Positions 34,495 to 46,400 of a stretch of DNA of 64,000 bases are shown in pieces. Under the pieces are notes generated by a model. It was not told where the DNA came from. It saw only the letters and a program-made list of their open reading frames with translations, and made no database searches. The translations under genes and the position numbers were made by a program. The first letter of the stretch is position 1, and each line of letters opens with the position of its first letter. This DNA comes from Odobenus rosmarus divergens (taxonomy: Eukaryota; Chordata; Mammalia; Carnivora; Odobenidae), in NCBI RefSeq assembly GCF_000321225.1, contig NW_004450401.1, positions 4,439,307 to 4,503,306 on the forward strand, given 5' to 3'.

Positions 34495-34625
34495 GTAGAT
34501 TTTGGAGTCAGTAACAGCTGAGTTCTAATCTTTTCTCTGTCCAATAGCAGCCATGTGATCTGGAGCAGGACATTTTGCCTCTTTGTTCTTTAGTTTCCTT
34601 ATCTGGAACCTGGAGATAGAAATCC
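34495..34625 (+). repeat. MIR
   Basis: GCAGCCATGTGATCTGGAGC and TTTCCTTATCTGGAACCTGG. Confidence 0.75.
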
Positions 34626-34844
34626 TCTGTGTATGTAGGCAAAAAAAAAAAAAAAAAAATGCTAGCATATGAAGACAATACCTGAAAATAAAAGTTTAAG
34701 GAGAGAAAACTAGACACCAAATAGTCTCCTACCCTAAGATTTTAGTGAGCTTCATTGATATTCTTTGAAGTCTAAAATGCTTTGAAGAATTTGTGGTTGT
34801 AGTGGGGTAGAGAAGGGAAATGGGGAAAGAGAAGGGCCTCATTT

Positions 34845-34930
34845 ACTAAGGCCTTTCTCAGAGCTATGTGCTTTACATGTGGCCTCATTTAGTATTTAGG
34901 ATCTTAAGACACTCTCCTGTGTTGCTGTTG
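34845..34930 (+). repeat. MIR-like
   Basis: GAGCTATGTGCTTTACATG and TGTGGCCTCATTTAG. Confidence 0.5.
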
Positions 34931-35657
34931 GAAATGGAGATTGTTATAATGTCTTCATACATATTTTGGCAATATCTGTTCAAATAAAAAAGTGCATATG
35001 TGCACAATGAAATTTGTATAGGCATATTTACTGCAGTATTGTTCTAAAAGCAAATTCATGGACACTAAATATCCATTAAGGGGATCAGTTGAATAAACTA
35101 TTATACATGCATGTCATTAAAGACTACATCCATTAAGAAGAATGAGACATTTGCATATACTGATAAATTATTTATGTGTGTTTACCATAGAAAACAAGTT
35201 ATGTAAGGAAGGCTACCATTTTTTCCGGGGAGGGGGTGGTGGTGTAGGAAGGATATACACAGACCTATCTACCTCTCCAAAGGTGCTTATTTACACTTAA
35301 ACTATCTCTGCAAGACCACACAAAAATGTTAATATTTTTCAGAAGGGAATTTTGGGGGCACAGGCAGTAAACTTACTTTTTACTCTATTCCCTTTTGTAT
35401 TTTTTGTATTTTTTATTTTTTTAAAGATTTTATTTATTTATTTGACAGAGAGAGACAGCGAGAGCAGAAACACAAGCAGGGGGAGTGGGAGAGGGAGAAG
35501 CAGGCTTCCTGCTGAGCAGGGAGCCCGATGTGGGACTCGATCCCAGGACCCTGGGATCATGACCTGAGCTGAAGGCAGACGCTTAACGACTGAGCCACCC
35601 AGGCGCCCTCCCTTTTGTATTTTTTACACTTGTTACCCAAGTGCTCATATTACCTTT
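34931..35657 (+). mobile_element. L1M 3' UTR, plus
   Basis: ATATCCATTAAGGGGATCAG, AAGAAGAATGAGACATTTG and AAGGAAGGCTACCATTTTTT fit an old L1 3' UTR. Split by the SINE at 35411-35608. Confidence 0.55.
35411..35608 (-). mobile_element. Can-SINE, minus
   Basis: Target duplication CCCTTTTGTATTTTTT. Confidence 0.95.
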
Positions 35658-35795
35658 AAAAAAAATTTTTTTTAAGTATGCTTCACATCCAGCGTGGAGC
35701 CCAGTGAGGGCCTTGAACTCAAGACCCTAAGATCAAGACCTGAGCTGAGATCAAGAGTTGGATGCTTAATTGACTGAGCCACCCAGGTGCTCCCC
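35658..35795 (-). mobile_element. Older Can-SINE, short form, minus
   Basis: CCCAGTGAGGGCCTTGAACT and GAGCCACCCAGGTGCTCCCC. Confidence 0.88.
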
Positions 35796-36385
35796 CCAAA
35801 ATCTGTTTTTAAACAAATTTCCAGCCACCTGCTTACCACCAAAACCCTCCTCCAGCCCACCGTCCTTCTCTAGGGCCTTGGTTGATGCTGGCAGCTCATC
35901 GGTGGTTTCTTCAGCAAGAAACTGCTGGACTTGTGGTGTAAGGTAGGTGTGAGAAAGGTGGGAATAATCCAGTTATTATTGGGGGGGGACACAGGTGGAC
36001 ATTTACTTTTTACCCTGTATCTTTTATGTTTTTAAATATCTAATCATGTGCATGTAGTGTTGTGGGATCATTGAGCATGATGGTCAAGAAAGAATTCTTG
36101 AGATTTTTTACAGTGCAACTTAGTAGGTTTATTTTAGTGGCATGGGGGATAGGGCCTGTGGGCGGAAAGATCTGCACTTTTGCTGTATGAAGCTGGTGGT
36201 TATATGGTTTTACTGTTCAAGGGGGTCAGGATGTGCAGGGAGTATTAGATCATAAATGTTTTCTTCAAATTTCTACTCATAAAACTATTTTTGAAAGATT
36301 TCTCTGGTGCTTATCATTCAGCTTGATATTAACTATTGGTGAGATATACAGGCAGTCATGAGACCCTTTAAGAATGTAGCTACCA
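35796..36385. other. Spacer upstream of THOC3, no gene
   Basis: 36060-36180 looks like a weak LTR or other old repeat. No coding signal. Confidence 0.35.
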
Positions 36386-36393
36386 GGGGGCAG
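36380..36393 (+). promoter_or_regulatory. CTCF-like motif at a SINE junction
   Basis: CTACCAGGGGGCAG has one mismatch to the CTCF core. Its left half is flanking DNA and its right half is the SINE head, mutated from GGGGCGCC to GGGGCAGC. About 0.8 kb before the THOC3 start. Confidence 0.4.
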
Positions 36394-36592
36394 CTGGGTG
36401 GCTCAGTCGGTTAAGCGGCTGCTTTCCGCTCAGATCATGCTCCCAGGGTCCTGGGACCAAGCCCCAGGTCAGGATAGAGCCCCACGTGGGGGACTCCCTG
36501 CTCAGCGGGGAGCCTGCTTCTCCCTCTCCCTTTGCCTCCCTCTCTGCCTACTTATGCAATCTGTCAAATAAATAAAATCTTAAAAAAAAAAA
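36386..36592 (+). mobile_element. Can-SINE, plus
   Basis: Target duplication AAGAATGTAGCTACCA / AAGAATGTAGCAACCA. Carries a short internal duplication around AAGCCCCAGGTCAGGATAGA. Confidence 0.94.
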
Positions 36593-37030
36593 AGAATGTA
36601 GCAACCAGTACGCTTTTCATCCTTACTGGAACTATGCAGGCTATAGGTCAGCCTTCTGGACTAAAGGTGAACATTTTTCTACCTCTGTCCCTCCCCGGAG
36701 AATTTGTTTATTTAAAGACATCTCCAGACCCCTTCTCAATCCCTCCCCTCCCCACTCTGGACCCCACACACCTCTAGTTCACCAGAGTCACCAGAGTCGA
36801 GGGCCTTCAGTTCTCAGGGAGGGGACTGAAAGATGGGATCAACCCTGGGGGAAAAAAGTCTGTTGATGGGGAACTGAGGTTTGGAAGGATAGCGTTGGCT
36901 TTCTTTTTTAACTAAACTGGGATACAAATATATCTGCCAGGCAGTAGGTAAGGGGGAAATAGGCCCTAAAAACCTCAGAATCACTAACTGTGAAGGCAAC
37001 TTAAATCATAATCATTCCTATTTGAAAAGA
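36593..37030. other. THOC3 upstream flank
   Basis: CT-rich then mixed sequence before the CpG-rich promoter. No gene recognised. Confidence 0.5.
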
Positions 37031-37196
37031 GAGCGCGCGCGCGCGCTGGATGCCGGGATTTGTAGTCCCCTCCTGGATGGCCTGCATTGCGGCTGTGCAG
37101 GGGAAAGCTGCTCTTCCAGGCGCATGCGTGCGGCGGCGGCGGCAGGACTGACTGCGCCAAAGCGGCGGTAGCAACGCGAGTAGCTGGGAGCTCGCC
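37031..37196 (+). promoter_or_regulatory. THOC3: THOC3 CpG-rich promoter and 5' UTR
   Basis: A (GC)n run at 37034-37046 opens a CpG-dense stretch that continues through exon 1. No TATA box is seen. GGATGCCGGGATTTGTAGT at 37048-37066 is, on the minus strand, a good match to the ZNF143/STAF (SBS) motif, which family knowledge places near many housekeeping start sites. The exact start site is not visible. Confidence 0.75.
37048..37066 (-). promoter_or_regulatory. ZNF143/STAF (SBS)-type motif
   Basis: Read on the minus strand it is ACTACAAATCCCGGCATCC, fitting ACTACAnnTCCCnnnATnC. It lies about 130 bases before the THOC3 ATG. Occupancy is inferred from the motif only. Confidence 0.65.
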
Positions 37197-37463
37197 ATGG
37201 CAGTGGCTGCGGCGGCCATGGGGCCCTCGGCGCTGGGCCAGAGCGGGCCTGGTTCAATGGCTCCCTGGTGCTCAGTGACCAGCGGCCCAACACGCTACGT
37301 CCTGGGAATGCAGGAGCTGTTCCGCGGACACAGCAAGACGCGCGAGTTCCCTGCACACAGCGCCAAGGTGCACTCGGTGGCCTGGAGCTGCGACGGGCGT
37401 CGCCTGGCCTCAGGGTCTTTCGACAAGACGGCCAGCGTATTTCTGCTGGAGAAGGACCGGTTG
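37197..37463 (+). CDS. THOC3: THOC3 coding exon 1
   Basis: Encodes residues 1-89: an Ala/Gly/Ser-rich tail, then the first WD40 blade ([18 protein letters not shown]). It ends in phase 0 before a GTAAGCT donor. The initiator lies in GCCATGG. A second ATG eight codons later (37218) is weaker by context. Confidence 0.96.
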
Positions 37464-40400
37464 GTAAGCTGACAGGGACCGGCCCAGGCCAGAGAGAGGG
37501 GCTGTGGTAATGCGAGGTGTGGTATTGAGGGAGACAGTGGGGGTGGAGGATGGGTGGAGGTGAGGAAAAGAGAGGGGTGTGGGGATAAGGGGGTTGTGCT
37601 AGAGGAGTGCGGGAGTGACAAGGGTGGTAGGGATCTGGAGGGGGTGTAGTGGAGAGGAAGATGGTGGTGATAAGAGGGAGGTGGGGGTGCGAGGGAGTGT
37701 AGCAGTAAAGTGTAAAGATGAGCGGGGAGTGGAGGCGAGGAGAGGATGAAGACTGCTGGTGAGGAGGGTAGATGGGACTGGAGTGAGGTGGGGGTGTATG
37801 AGAGTGGTAGGAAGGAGTTATGTGGTGGTGAGGAGTGGCTAGGGGCTGTGGTGGTGGTGGGGTCCCTATGGTGGTGAGGAGGGTCTCTTTGAAAATAATA
37901 GGACTTCCTATGGGAGTGAGCAAGAAGATTGGGAACCTTGGTGGTAGAGTTAAGTGTGGAGAACCAGAAATAAGGAGGAAGGCCAGGGAGGGCAAAAGAG
38001 TAAGGGCATTGGTGTGGGAATCCAAACCTCAGAACAATTCAGAGTGATTGGAGAGGAAGGGAGGAGGGTATTGGGAAGAGTTTTGGGGAAGGGGTGTGGA
38101 AGGACTGGTTTATTTTAAATTGTCTGGATCTGGGGCGCCTGGGTGGCTCAGTCGTTAAGCGTCTGCCTTCGGCTCAGGTCATGATCCCAGGGTCCTGGGA
38201 TCGAGCCCCGCATTGGGCTCCCTGCTCAGCAGGAAGCCTGCTTCTCCCTCTCTCTCTGCCCCTGCTTGTGTTCCCTCTCTCGATGTCTCTGTCAAATAAA
38301 TAAATAAATAAAATATTAAAAAAAAATTGTCTGGATCTTTGTTGGTCACAAGTTACCTTGGTTTGAATAAGGTTAAGAAGTTATATGTGGAGGCAGGTAC
38401 TTATGTGTGAAGTGACATTTGGATTCTGTTCTTGCAGGTAAAAGAAAACAATTATCGGGGACATGGGGATAGTGTGGACCAGCTTTGTTGGCATCCAAGT
38501 AATCCTGACCTCTTTGTCACAGCATCTGGAGACAAAACCATTCGCATCTGGGATGTGAGGACTACAAAATGCATTGCCACTGTGAACACTAAAGGTGACT
38601 CTTCGGAGAGAGGGCAATAGGAAGATGAGCTACTTATAGTCATTCAATAAGCATTTCCTGAATATCTTCTCCAAGTGTGGCCTTGTGTTAGGTATGGGAC
38701 ATCCTGGGCTGAATAAGACAATCTCCAGCTCCCCGGACCTGTACTAGGTTTAGTGCAGGGAGAGAGACATGTGTGTTAAAAAAAACCCAACATAATATGA
38801 TATGGTTCATCTTATACTGGAGAGGTCTACAAGATGGATACCTAGAATGGAAATGCTTAAGTCTGCCTGTGGGGACAGGCAAGACCTCACAGAATTTGAG
38901 CAAAATAGTTAATAGGGATTTAGTGGTCATGGTACAGTGGGTGGATGAGGGGTGAGGGGAAGCTCTAGGAGGGAGCTGCATGTGCAGGTGTATGGAGAAT
39001 TTGGGAAATTGCTGATAGGCTAGAATGGCTGATCTTGGGAATGAATGGTCTTGGTGGTCTGGGAGAAAGTGACCTGGAAGTTGTGCAGTACATTTGTAGA
39101 ATATGTTCTTCACCAGGTATTGTCCTATAAACCTTGAGGCCATTTATTATATTTTATTGACTAACATGTCATTGATTATAAGATGTACCAATATTTTATA
39201 TGGTGTTAGGAAAGAAAGTTTCTAGATAACCATGGTAAACCAAAAATTTTGAGATGCATCCTGATGCATTGTAAGATATGTTGTAGAGAATAAAGTGTGA
39301 AAATATATGCAGCATAGAATTGATAAAGTTGATGAAATTTTTAATTGATGTTTTCACTGTGGGCCACTGGACTTTGTTGACAAGACTTCTCCCTGGAGGT
39401 GGAATGCGGTAGTGCTTTCTCCAAGTAGACAACTGAGTGATGTGTGAGTGATTTAGGTGGTACGTGGATGAACATTAAAAACCAGCTGTTTATATATTTT
39501 AATGCCTACCAGAAAAAAAGAACTAGCCCATAGAATTTATTGCTAAATGGAAGCTAAACTTATTTAACTAAAATTGTTTTGAGTCAATTTTAAGAAAAGT
39601 CTTGAATAAAGAAATATAGCCGTTAACATGGATTGGACAAAAATTGTGAGAGCGGCATGTGAATGACTGGAGTTTGGGAAGTGCTGGTGTAAGACTAAGA
39701 GGTTTTGGAGTCAAATCCGGTTTAGATCTTGGCTCTGTTACTTCATCTTCCATATCTTCATATGTAAAATGGGGATAATAAAGTGTTCCTTAGAGAATTA
39801 TTGTGAGGACCCACAGGGGGAAATTTGTAGATGAAAGTGCTGGACTCATAATTGGTGAGTAAGTAGTCATTCCCTTCTGTCGACTAGGACCTTAGTGAAT
39901 GAGGTTTGGAGATAGCTGTGGTCTTTGTAGAATTAAAAAAAAAATAAACTTCTGCAGGATTATGGGCAAACAGTATCTTGCTGATTATATCTTTCTTATA
40001 TATCTTATTATATATCCAGGGGAGAACATTAATATCTGCTGGAGTCCTGATGGGCAGACCATTGCTGTAGGCAACAAAGATGATGTGGTGACCTTTATTG
40101 ATGCCAAGACACACCGTTCCAAAGCAGAGGAGCAGTTCAAGTTTGAAGTCAATGAAATCTCATGGAATAATGACAACAACATGTTCTTCCTGACAAATGG
40201 CAATGGTTGTATCAACATCCTCAGGTGAGGGGATTCTAGCTTAGGGACTGTCATATCTTTGCTCTGGGTGCTGTGGTGGATACAGAGATGAATTAGATGC
40301 AAGTCTGTCCTGAAGGAGCTTAAAGGACAAATGGTTATAAAGAATCCTAACCTCTGTTGAGCACCTTTGAACCAGACACCTTATATTTACTGAGTCCTCA

Positions 40401-43400
40401 CAAAAATTCTGTGGGGTTGTTATTTGAGTCTTATTTGACAGATGAGGATCTGGGATTCAGAGAGTTTAAATCACTAGTCAGCTGGTGAGCACTAGAACTA
40501 GATGCACCTTGAATTATGGCAAACTTGTACCCGTAAAGTATCTGCTTAAATATCACTTTCCCTCCAGGGAAGCCATCTTCATTACTTTCCTATCTCCCTA
40601 GGTTAGAAGCTTATTTCATGTATTTCCTGTTGGAAGCATTTCTCATTCTATATTATAATTACGTTTGTTTATTTTTTAAAAGATTTTATTTATTTATTTG
40701 ACAGAAAGAGAGAGAGTACAAGCAGGGGGAGCAGCGGAGGGAGAGGGAGAAGCAGACTCCCCACTGAGCAGGGACCCCAATGTGGGGCTTGATCCCAGGA
40801 CCTGGGATCATGACCTGAGCCAAAGGCAGACGCTTAAAGACTGAGCCACCTAGGTGCCCCTATAATAAATGTTTACTATCTATATCTTCCATTAGACTAT
40901 AAATTCCATGAAGGTAGGGACCATGTGTAACTTGTTTACTGTTGAATCCCTAGTGCCTACCTTAATACTTGCTACACAGAGTTAGGATCTCCGTAAATAT
41001 TTATTCTGTAAATGAATGAAGTGTTGGAATTGAAATTCAGGTCTGTTGACTCTATTCTTTCTGCTATTCTGGGTGGGCAGTGCAAGGCAGTGTGAAATAG
41101 GTTCTTTTAGAGAGGCTCAGAGTTTGGAATCCCAGGGAAGGAAACTTACTGACTGTGGGAGTTGGGGATTGAAGGATGCAGCTTTGGAGCTTGACCTTGA
41201 AAGCTGAGTAGAATTTTAAGAATCAGCAAAAGGACAAAATGGTGTCAAATGGACAAATGGACAAAACAGGTGTCAGTGAGCATGGCCTATATGGAGAGTA
41301 GTCGGTAGGTCAGAGTTGCTGGGAATGGTGGCGGATAAGGTATCTGAGGAGAGGGGAGATAAAGTTGAAATATAATCTGGGACCAGATTATATAAAAGGC
41401 TGGAAATCTGTGCTTCGCAACTTGAATTTTATTCAAGTTGGGATTCTATAGCTTTTTTTTTTTTAAAGCCTTTTTATTAGAAAATGAAACACATATACAG
41501 AAAACCGCTTAAAACAGCATATAGCTTAATGAACTATTATCTGTGTAACCCCACCCAGGTCAAGAAATAGTAATTTGCTGGCCATCCCAGAAGTCCATCC
41601 ATGTACTTTGTCCTAGTCATAAATCCCTCTCCTCAAAAGGAAACACTATCTTGATTTTTATAGTATTTCTTTATAGTTTTAGCTACCAAGTATGCATTTC
41701 TAGATACTCTAGTTTAGTCTACTTAAAAAAACTTGATGTCTTTTAAGTGTGTTAAACTACCAGGTTGCTCTTCATCCTTCTTTTACTTAAAATATAGCTG
41801 TTGGAAAACTAGACTGTTAACCTGCAGAGATTCTCCTAGTCTGGATTTTGCTGATTTTGTATGCTTATTTATTTGTTGGAATATAAGATACTTCCTCTCA
41901 TTTACTGTTTGGTTACTGAAGAATATAGTTCACTTAGAAAAGGAAGGATAAATGCTTTTTTCTCTTTTTCATCAAATAATGAATTAGTTCTTCCCCTGTC
42001 GCCTCCAAAGATGATCAGCTAGGTTTTATTTTTAAGACTTATTATAAACTCATGTATTTAAGCATGGTAGATGTGTTTCAGTCTATTGGAGTAATTATCC
42101 TTATGGAAGCTCAAATTATCCCATCTTTAGCTAATGGGAGCCTCTTCAAGTTGTTCCTGAGTCATTTTTTTTTGACATAATCCTAGTAGTCTTCAGTTTG
42201 TTGCTCTCTGGTATGACAGATATCCCAAGTTCGTCTTGTATGTTTCCTGCCTCAGACCTTTAATCAGAAGCTTCTCTGAGAATCCCTGGATTCTTTTTCT
42301 GAGAAATGATATTGGCGCTACGGATGTCCATATTGCTGGTTTGGTCATTATTTCTAAACCTTTCCAGTGGACAGAGGAAGGATGTATATGTGTATATTTT
42401 TAAAGATAAAATATGTGAATTGTGAATTTATATTGGTAACTTCCAATTAAAATTCAGGACTAGTCGAATTTTCTAAACATCTTCTATATTATAAATAACT
42501 CTTTCCTTCAAAACTGAGTATTTGACTATTCTGGTTCTCAAGGACACAAGGGATTATAGAATTAGAATATCCCACAGTTACTACCTTTTTCCATGTTACC
42601 CATAGAGATATCTCAGAATAACAGTATTACCACTACCACCACCAATGTGATTACTTAAAATAGTAAATTTTGCTTTTTGCATTGCTTTCCTCATTTTTCT
42701 TCCATTAAAAAAAATTAATACTATGTATTATCAGAGTGTAGAGCTGCTATGTACTATGCCTTTCTTTTACATCTACAATTTCTCTAAGAAGCTGTGTTAT
42801 GTAATGCTCATCACCAGTCCCATGCTGATAAATCTCTAGTCATTTTGATTGTTAAAGTTCATTCTTTAGATTCCTCAGGAAGGGTTCATGGAACAGTATT
42901 CTCTAAGTTCATACTTATTATAACTTATATACTTATAAAACTTACAGATATTTAATTGTGCTTAGTATTTGAGCTCTTTATAATTGATAGTCAATTTTGC
43001 TAGATAGAAAAATCCTTGATTCCTATTTTTTTGCTTGTATATCTTAAATATATTACCCCATTTTCTTTTGGCATAAAGTCTTACTGTCAGAAAGGTCTGA
43101 TGATCATCTAATTTTGTTTTTTTTTTTTTGGTAAGTCCAGGAAAGTTTGTTTGAATTACAGTCTGATGTTTGTTCTGTTGTCTTTGATTTTCTTCTTCAG
43201 TATCTCCTGTTGTCGTCTTAGTACCATAGTCCTCTTCCCATAGTTTAATTGCTTTCTGTCTTGTTTCTCAGCTACCCAGAGCTGAAGCCTGTGCAGTCCA
43301 TCAATGCCCATCCTTCCAACTGCATTTGTATCAAGTTTGACCCCATGGGGAAGTACTTTGCCACAGGAAGTGCAGATGCTTTGGTCAGCCTCTGGGATGT

Positions 43401-46400
43401 GGATGAGTTGGTTTGTGTTCGGTGCTTTTCCAGGTAAGCAGCTCTGCCAGCACTTTCCTTGTTGGATAAATTAATTTAATTTTATTTTGGGTAAAATTGT
43501 GCCCTACTCTTACTGGGTTATTCTAACGTGTCCTCTGTCCACTCTGTTCCAGGCTGGATTGGCCTGTGAGGACCCTCAGTTTTAGCCACGATGGAAAAAT
43601 GCTGGCATCAGCCTCGGAAGATCATTTTATTGACATTGCTGAAGTAGAGACAGGTAACTGAAACCCTCACTACCGTAATGAGTCTTCTGTCTGTCACCTG
43701 TGGCCATCAGGACTTTTCCTGTCAGTGTTTTCATCGTCACATTACTACTTCACCTTCATTAGCATAAATGAATTTTCTTCTTAAGACAGCTTTGTTTATT
43801 ATGATCATTATAGTCAGGTCATGAGGAAGCAAAGAGTTCAGAAAGGGGCAGGTCTGAAAGAGAGTGATTTAGGAAAATATTTTGCATTTTATTAACTTTT
43901 AATTCTTCTATCATGATGAAACTTTTAAAATGTGGAAAATAGGAGAAAGAAAAAAGTGTTACCTGTGGTCCCACCTCTAAATACAATCTCTTAGTGTTGT
44001 GATATACTTTTTTTTCTATATTTTCCCTGTATGTGAACTTAAAAAATGCATATTTTTTTATAATCTTAGGAATTATCAAAATACATGTGATTTGCTTTAA
44101 AAACAACCAATAGAATTTGAAAATAGAAAAATAGGAGGAGAGTATTCATTTTACAAAGAATTTCCTCAGCTTTACTTATTTATTTTTAATGAATAATTTT
44201 TTTATTATCAAAGTATAGTTGACATATAATGTATATTAGTTTCATGTATGACATAGTGATTTGACAGATATGCATTAGTCATTGATCATAATAAATGTAG
44301 TCACCATTTGTCACCATACAACATTATTACAATATTATTGACTATATTCCCATTGCTGTACTTTATATCTTCCTGATGTATTTTATAATTGGAAGTTTGT
44401 ACCTCTTAATCACTTCACCTGTTTCACCCATCACCCCAACCTTCTTCCCTCTGGCACCCAACAGTTTTCTTTATTTATGAATCTGTTTCTGTTGTTTATT
44501 TATTTACTTGTTTCGTTTTTTAGATTTCATGTATAAGTGAAGTCATATGGTATTTGTCTTTTCTTGATTTATTTCAGTTAGCTTAATACCCCTTAGGTCC
44601 ACCAGTGTTCTCACAAATGGCAAGATCTCATTCTTTTTTTATGTCTGATTAATATTCCATTGTGTGTGTGTGTATATATGTGTATATATATATATATTAT
44701 CTTTATCCATTCATCTATTCATGGACTCTTAGGTTGCTTCCATATCTTGGCTATTGTAAATAATGGTGCAGTAAACATAGGGTGCGTGTATCTTTTTGAA
44801 TTAGTGTTTTTGTTTTCTTTGGGTAATTACCCAGTAGTGGAATTACTGGATCATATAGTATTTCTATTTCTAATTTCTTTAGAAAGCTCCATACTGTTTT
44901 CTACAGTGGCTACACCAATTTACATTCCTACCAACAGTGTATGAGGATTCCTTCTTCTTTACATCCTCCCCGATATTTGTTTTTTGTTCTTTTTGATACT
45001 AGCTATTCTGATGGGTGTGAGGTTATATCTCATTGTATGTGCATTTCCCTGATGATCAGTGATGTGAACACCTTTTCATGTTTGTTGGTCATCTATACGT
45101 CTTTTTTGGAAAAATGTCTATTCAGGTTTTCTGTCCCCCCCCTTTTTTTTAAAGATTCATTCACCCATTTGAGAGAGCGAGCACGAGCAAGTGTGGGGGA
45201 AGGGGCAGAGGCAAAGAATCTCAAGCAGACTCCCTGTTGAGTGTGGAGCCTGCCGTGGGGCTCAGTCTCGGGACCCTGAGATCATGACCTGAGCTGAAAT
45301 CTAAGAGTTGGACGCTCAATTGACTAAGCCACCCAGGCACCCCATTCTTTATGTTTTATTTATTTTTTTATAAAATCCTTATCTCATTTTTTTAAAATAT
45401 TTTATTTATTTATTTCACAGAGAGATAGTGAGAGCAGGAACACAAGCAGGGGGAGTGGGAGAGGGAGAAGCAGGCTTCCCACTGAGCAGGGAGCCCGATG
45501 TGGGGCTCGATCCCAGGACTCTGGGATCATGACCTGAGCCAAAGGCAGACGCTTAACGAATGAGCCACCCAGGCGCTCCAGGCACCCCATTCTTTAATCA
45601 GCTTACTTTTTTTTTTCTTGGTGTTGAGCGTATAAGTGTCTTACATATTTTGGATATTAACCCCTTATTGGATTTATTATTTGGAAGTATCTTCTCCCAT
45701 TCAGTAGGTTGCCTTTTTGTTTTGTTGATGGTTTCCTTTGCTGTGCAAAAGCTTTTTATTTTGGTGTAGTCCCAGTAGTTTATTTTTGCTTTTGTTTCTC
45801 TTTGCTTGAGGAGACATATCCCTAAATATGTTGCTAAGGCTGATGTCCAAGAGATTGCTGCCTTGCCTATGTTTTCTTTTAGGAGTTTTATGGTTTCATA
45901 TCTCACACTTAGGTCTTTAATCCATTTTGAGTTTATTTTTGTGTCTGGTGTAAGAAAGTCGTCCAATTTCATTTTTTTCGCGTGTAGCTGTCTTGTTTTC
46001 CCAGCACCATTTGTTTTTTTTGTGTTTTTTCTTTTTTTTAAAGATTTTATTTATTTGAGAGAGAATGAGAGAGAGAGAGAGCACAAGAGGGGGGAGGGTC
46101 AGAGGAGCTAAGCAGGGAGCCCGATGTGGGACCCAATCCTGGGACTCCAGGATCATGACCTGAGCCGAAGGCAGTCGCTTAACCAACTGAGCCACCCAGG
46201 CACCCCTCGCAGCACCATTTGTTGAAGAGACTGTCTTTTTTCCATTGCATATTCTTGCCTCCTTTGTTGTAGATTAATTGATCATATAAGTGTGGGTTTA
46301 TTTTTGGGCTCTCTATCCTGTTCCATTGATCTATCATGTGTCTATTTTTGTGCCAGTGCCATACTGTTTTGATTACTATAGCTTTGTAGTATATCTTGAA

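Noticed and set aside
37018..38025. 335-codon minus-strand frame, proline- and serine-rich
   Set aside because: It runs antisense through exon 1 and the G/A-rich intron 1 tract. The composition alone keeps it open, and no domain is seen.
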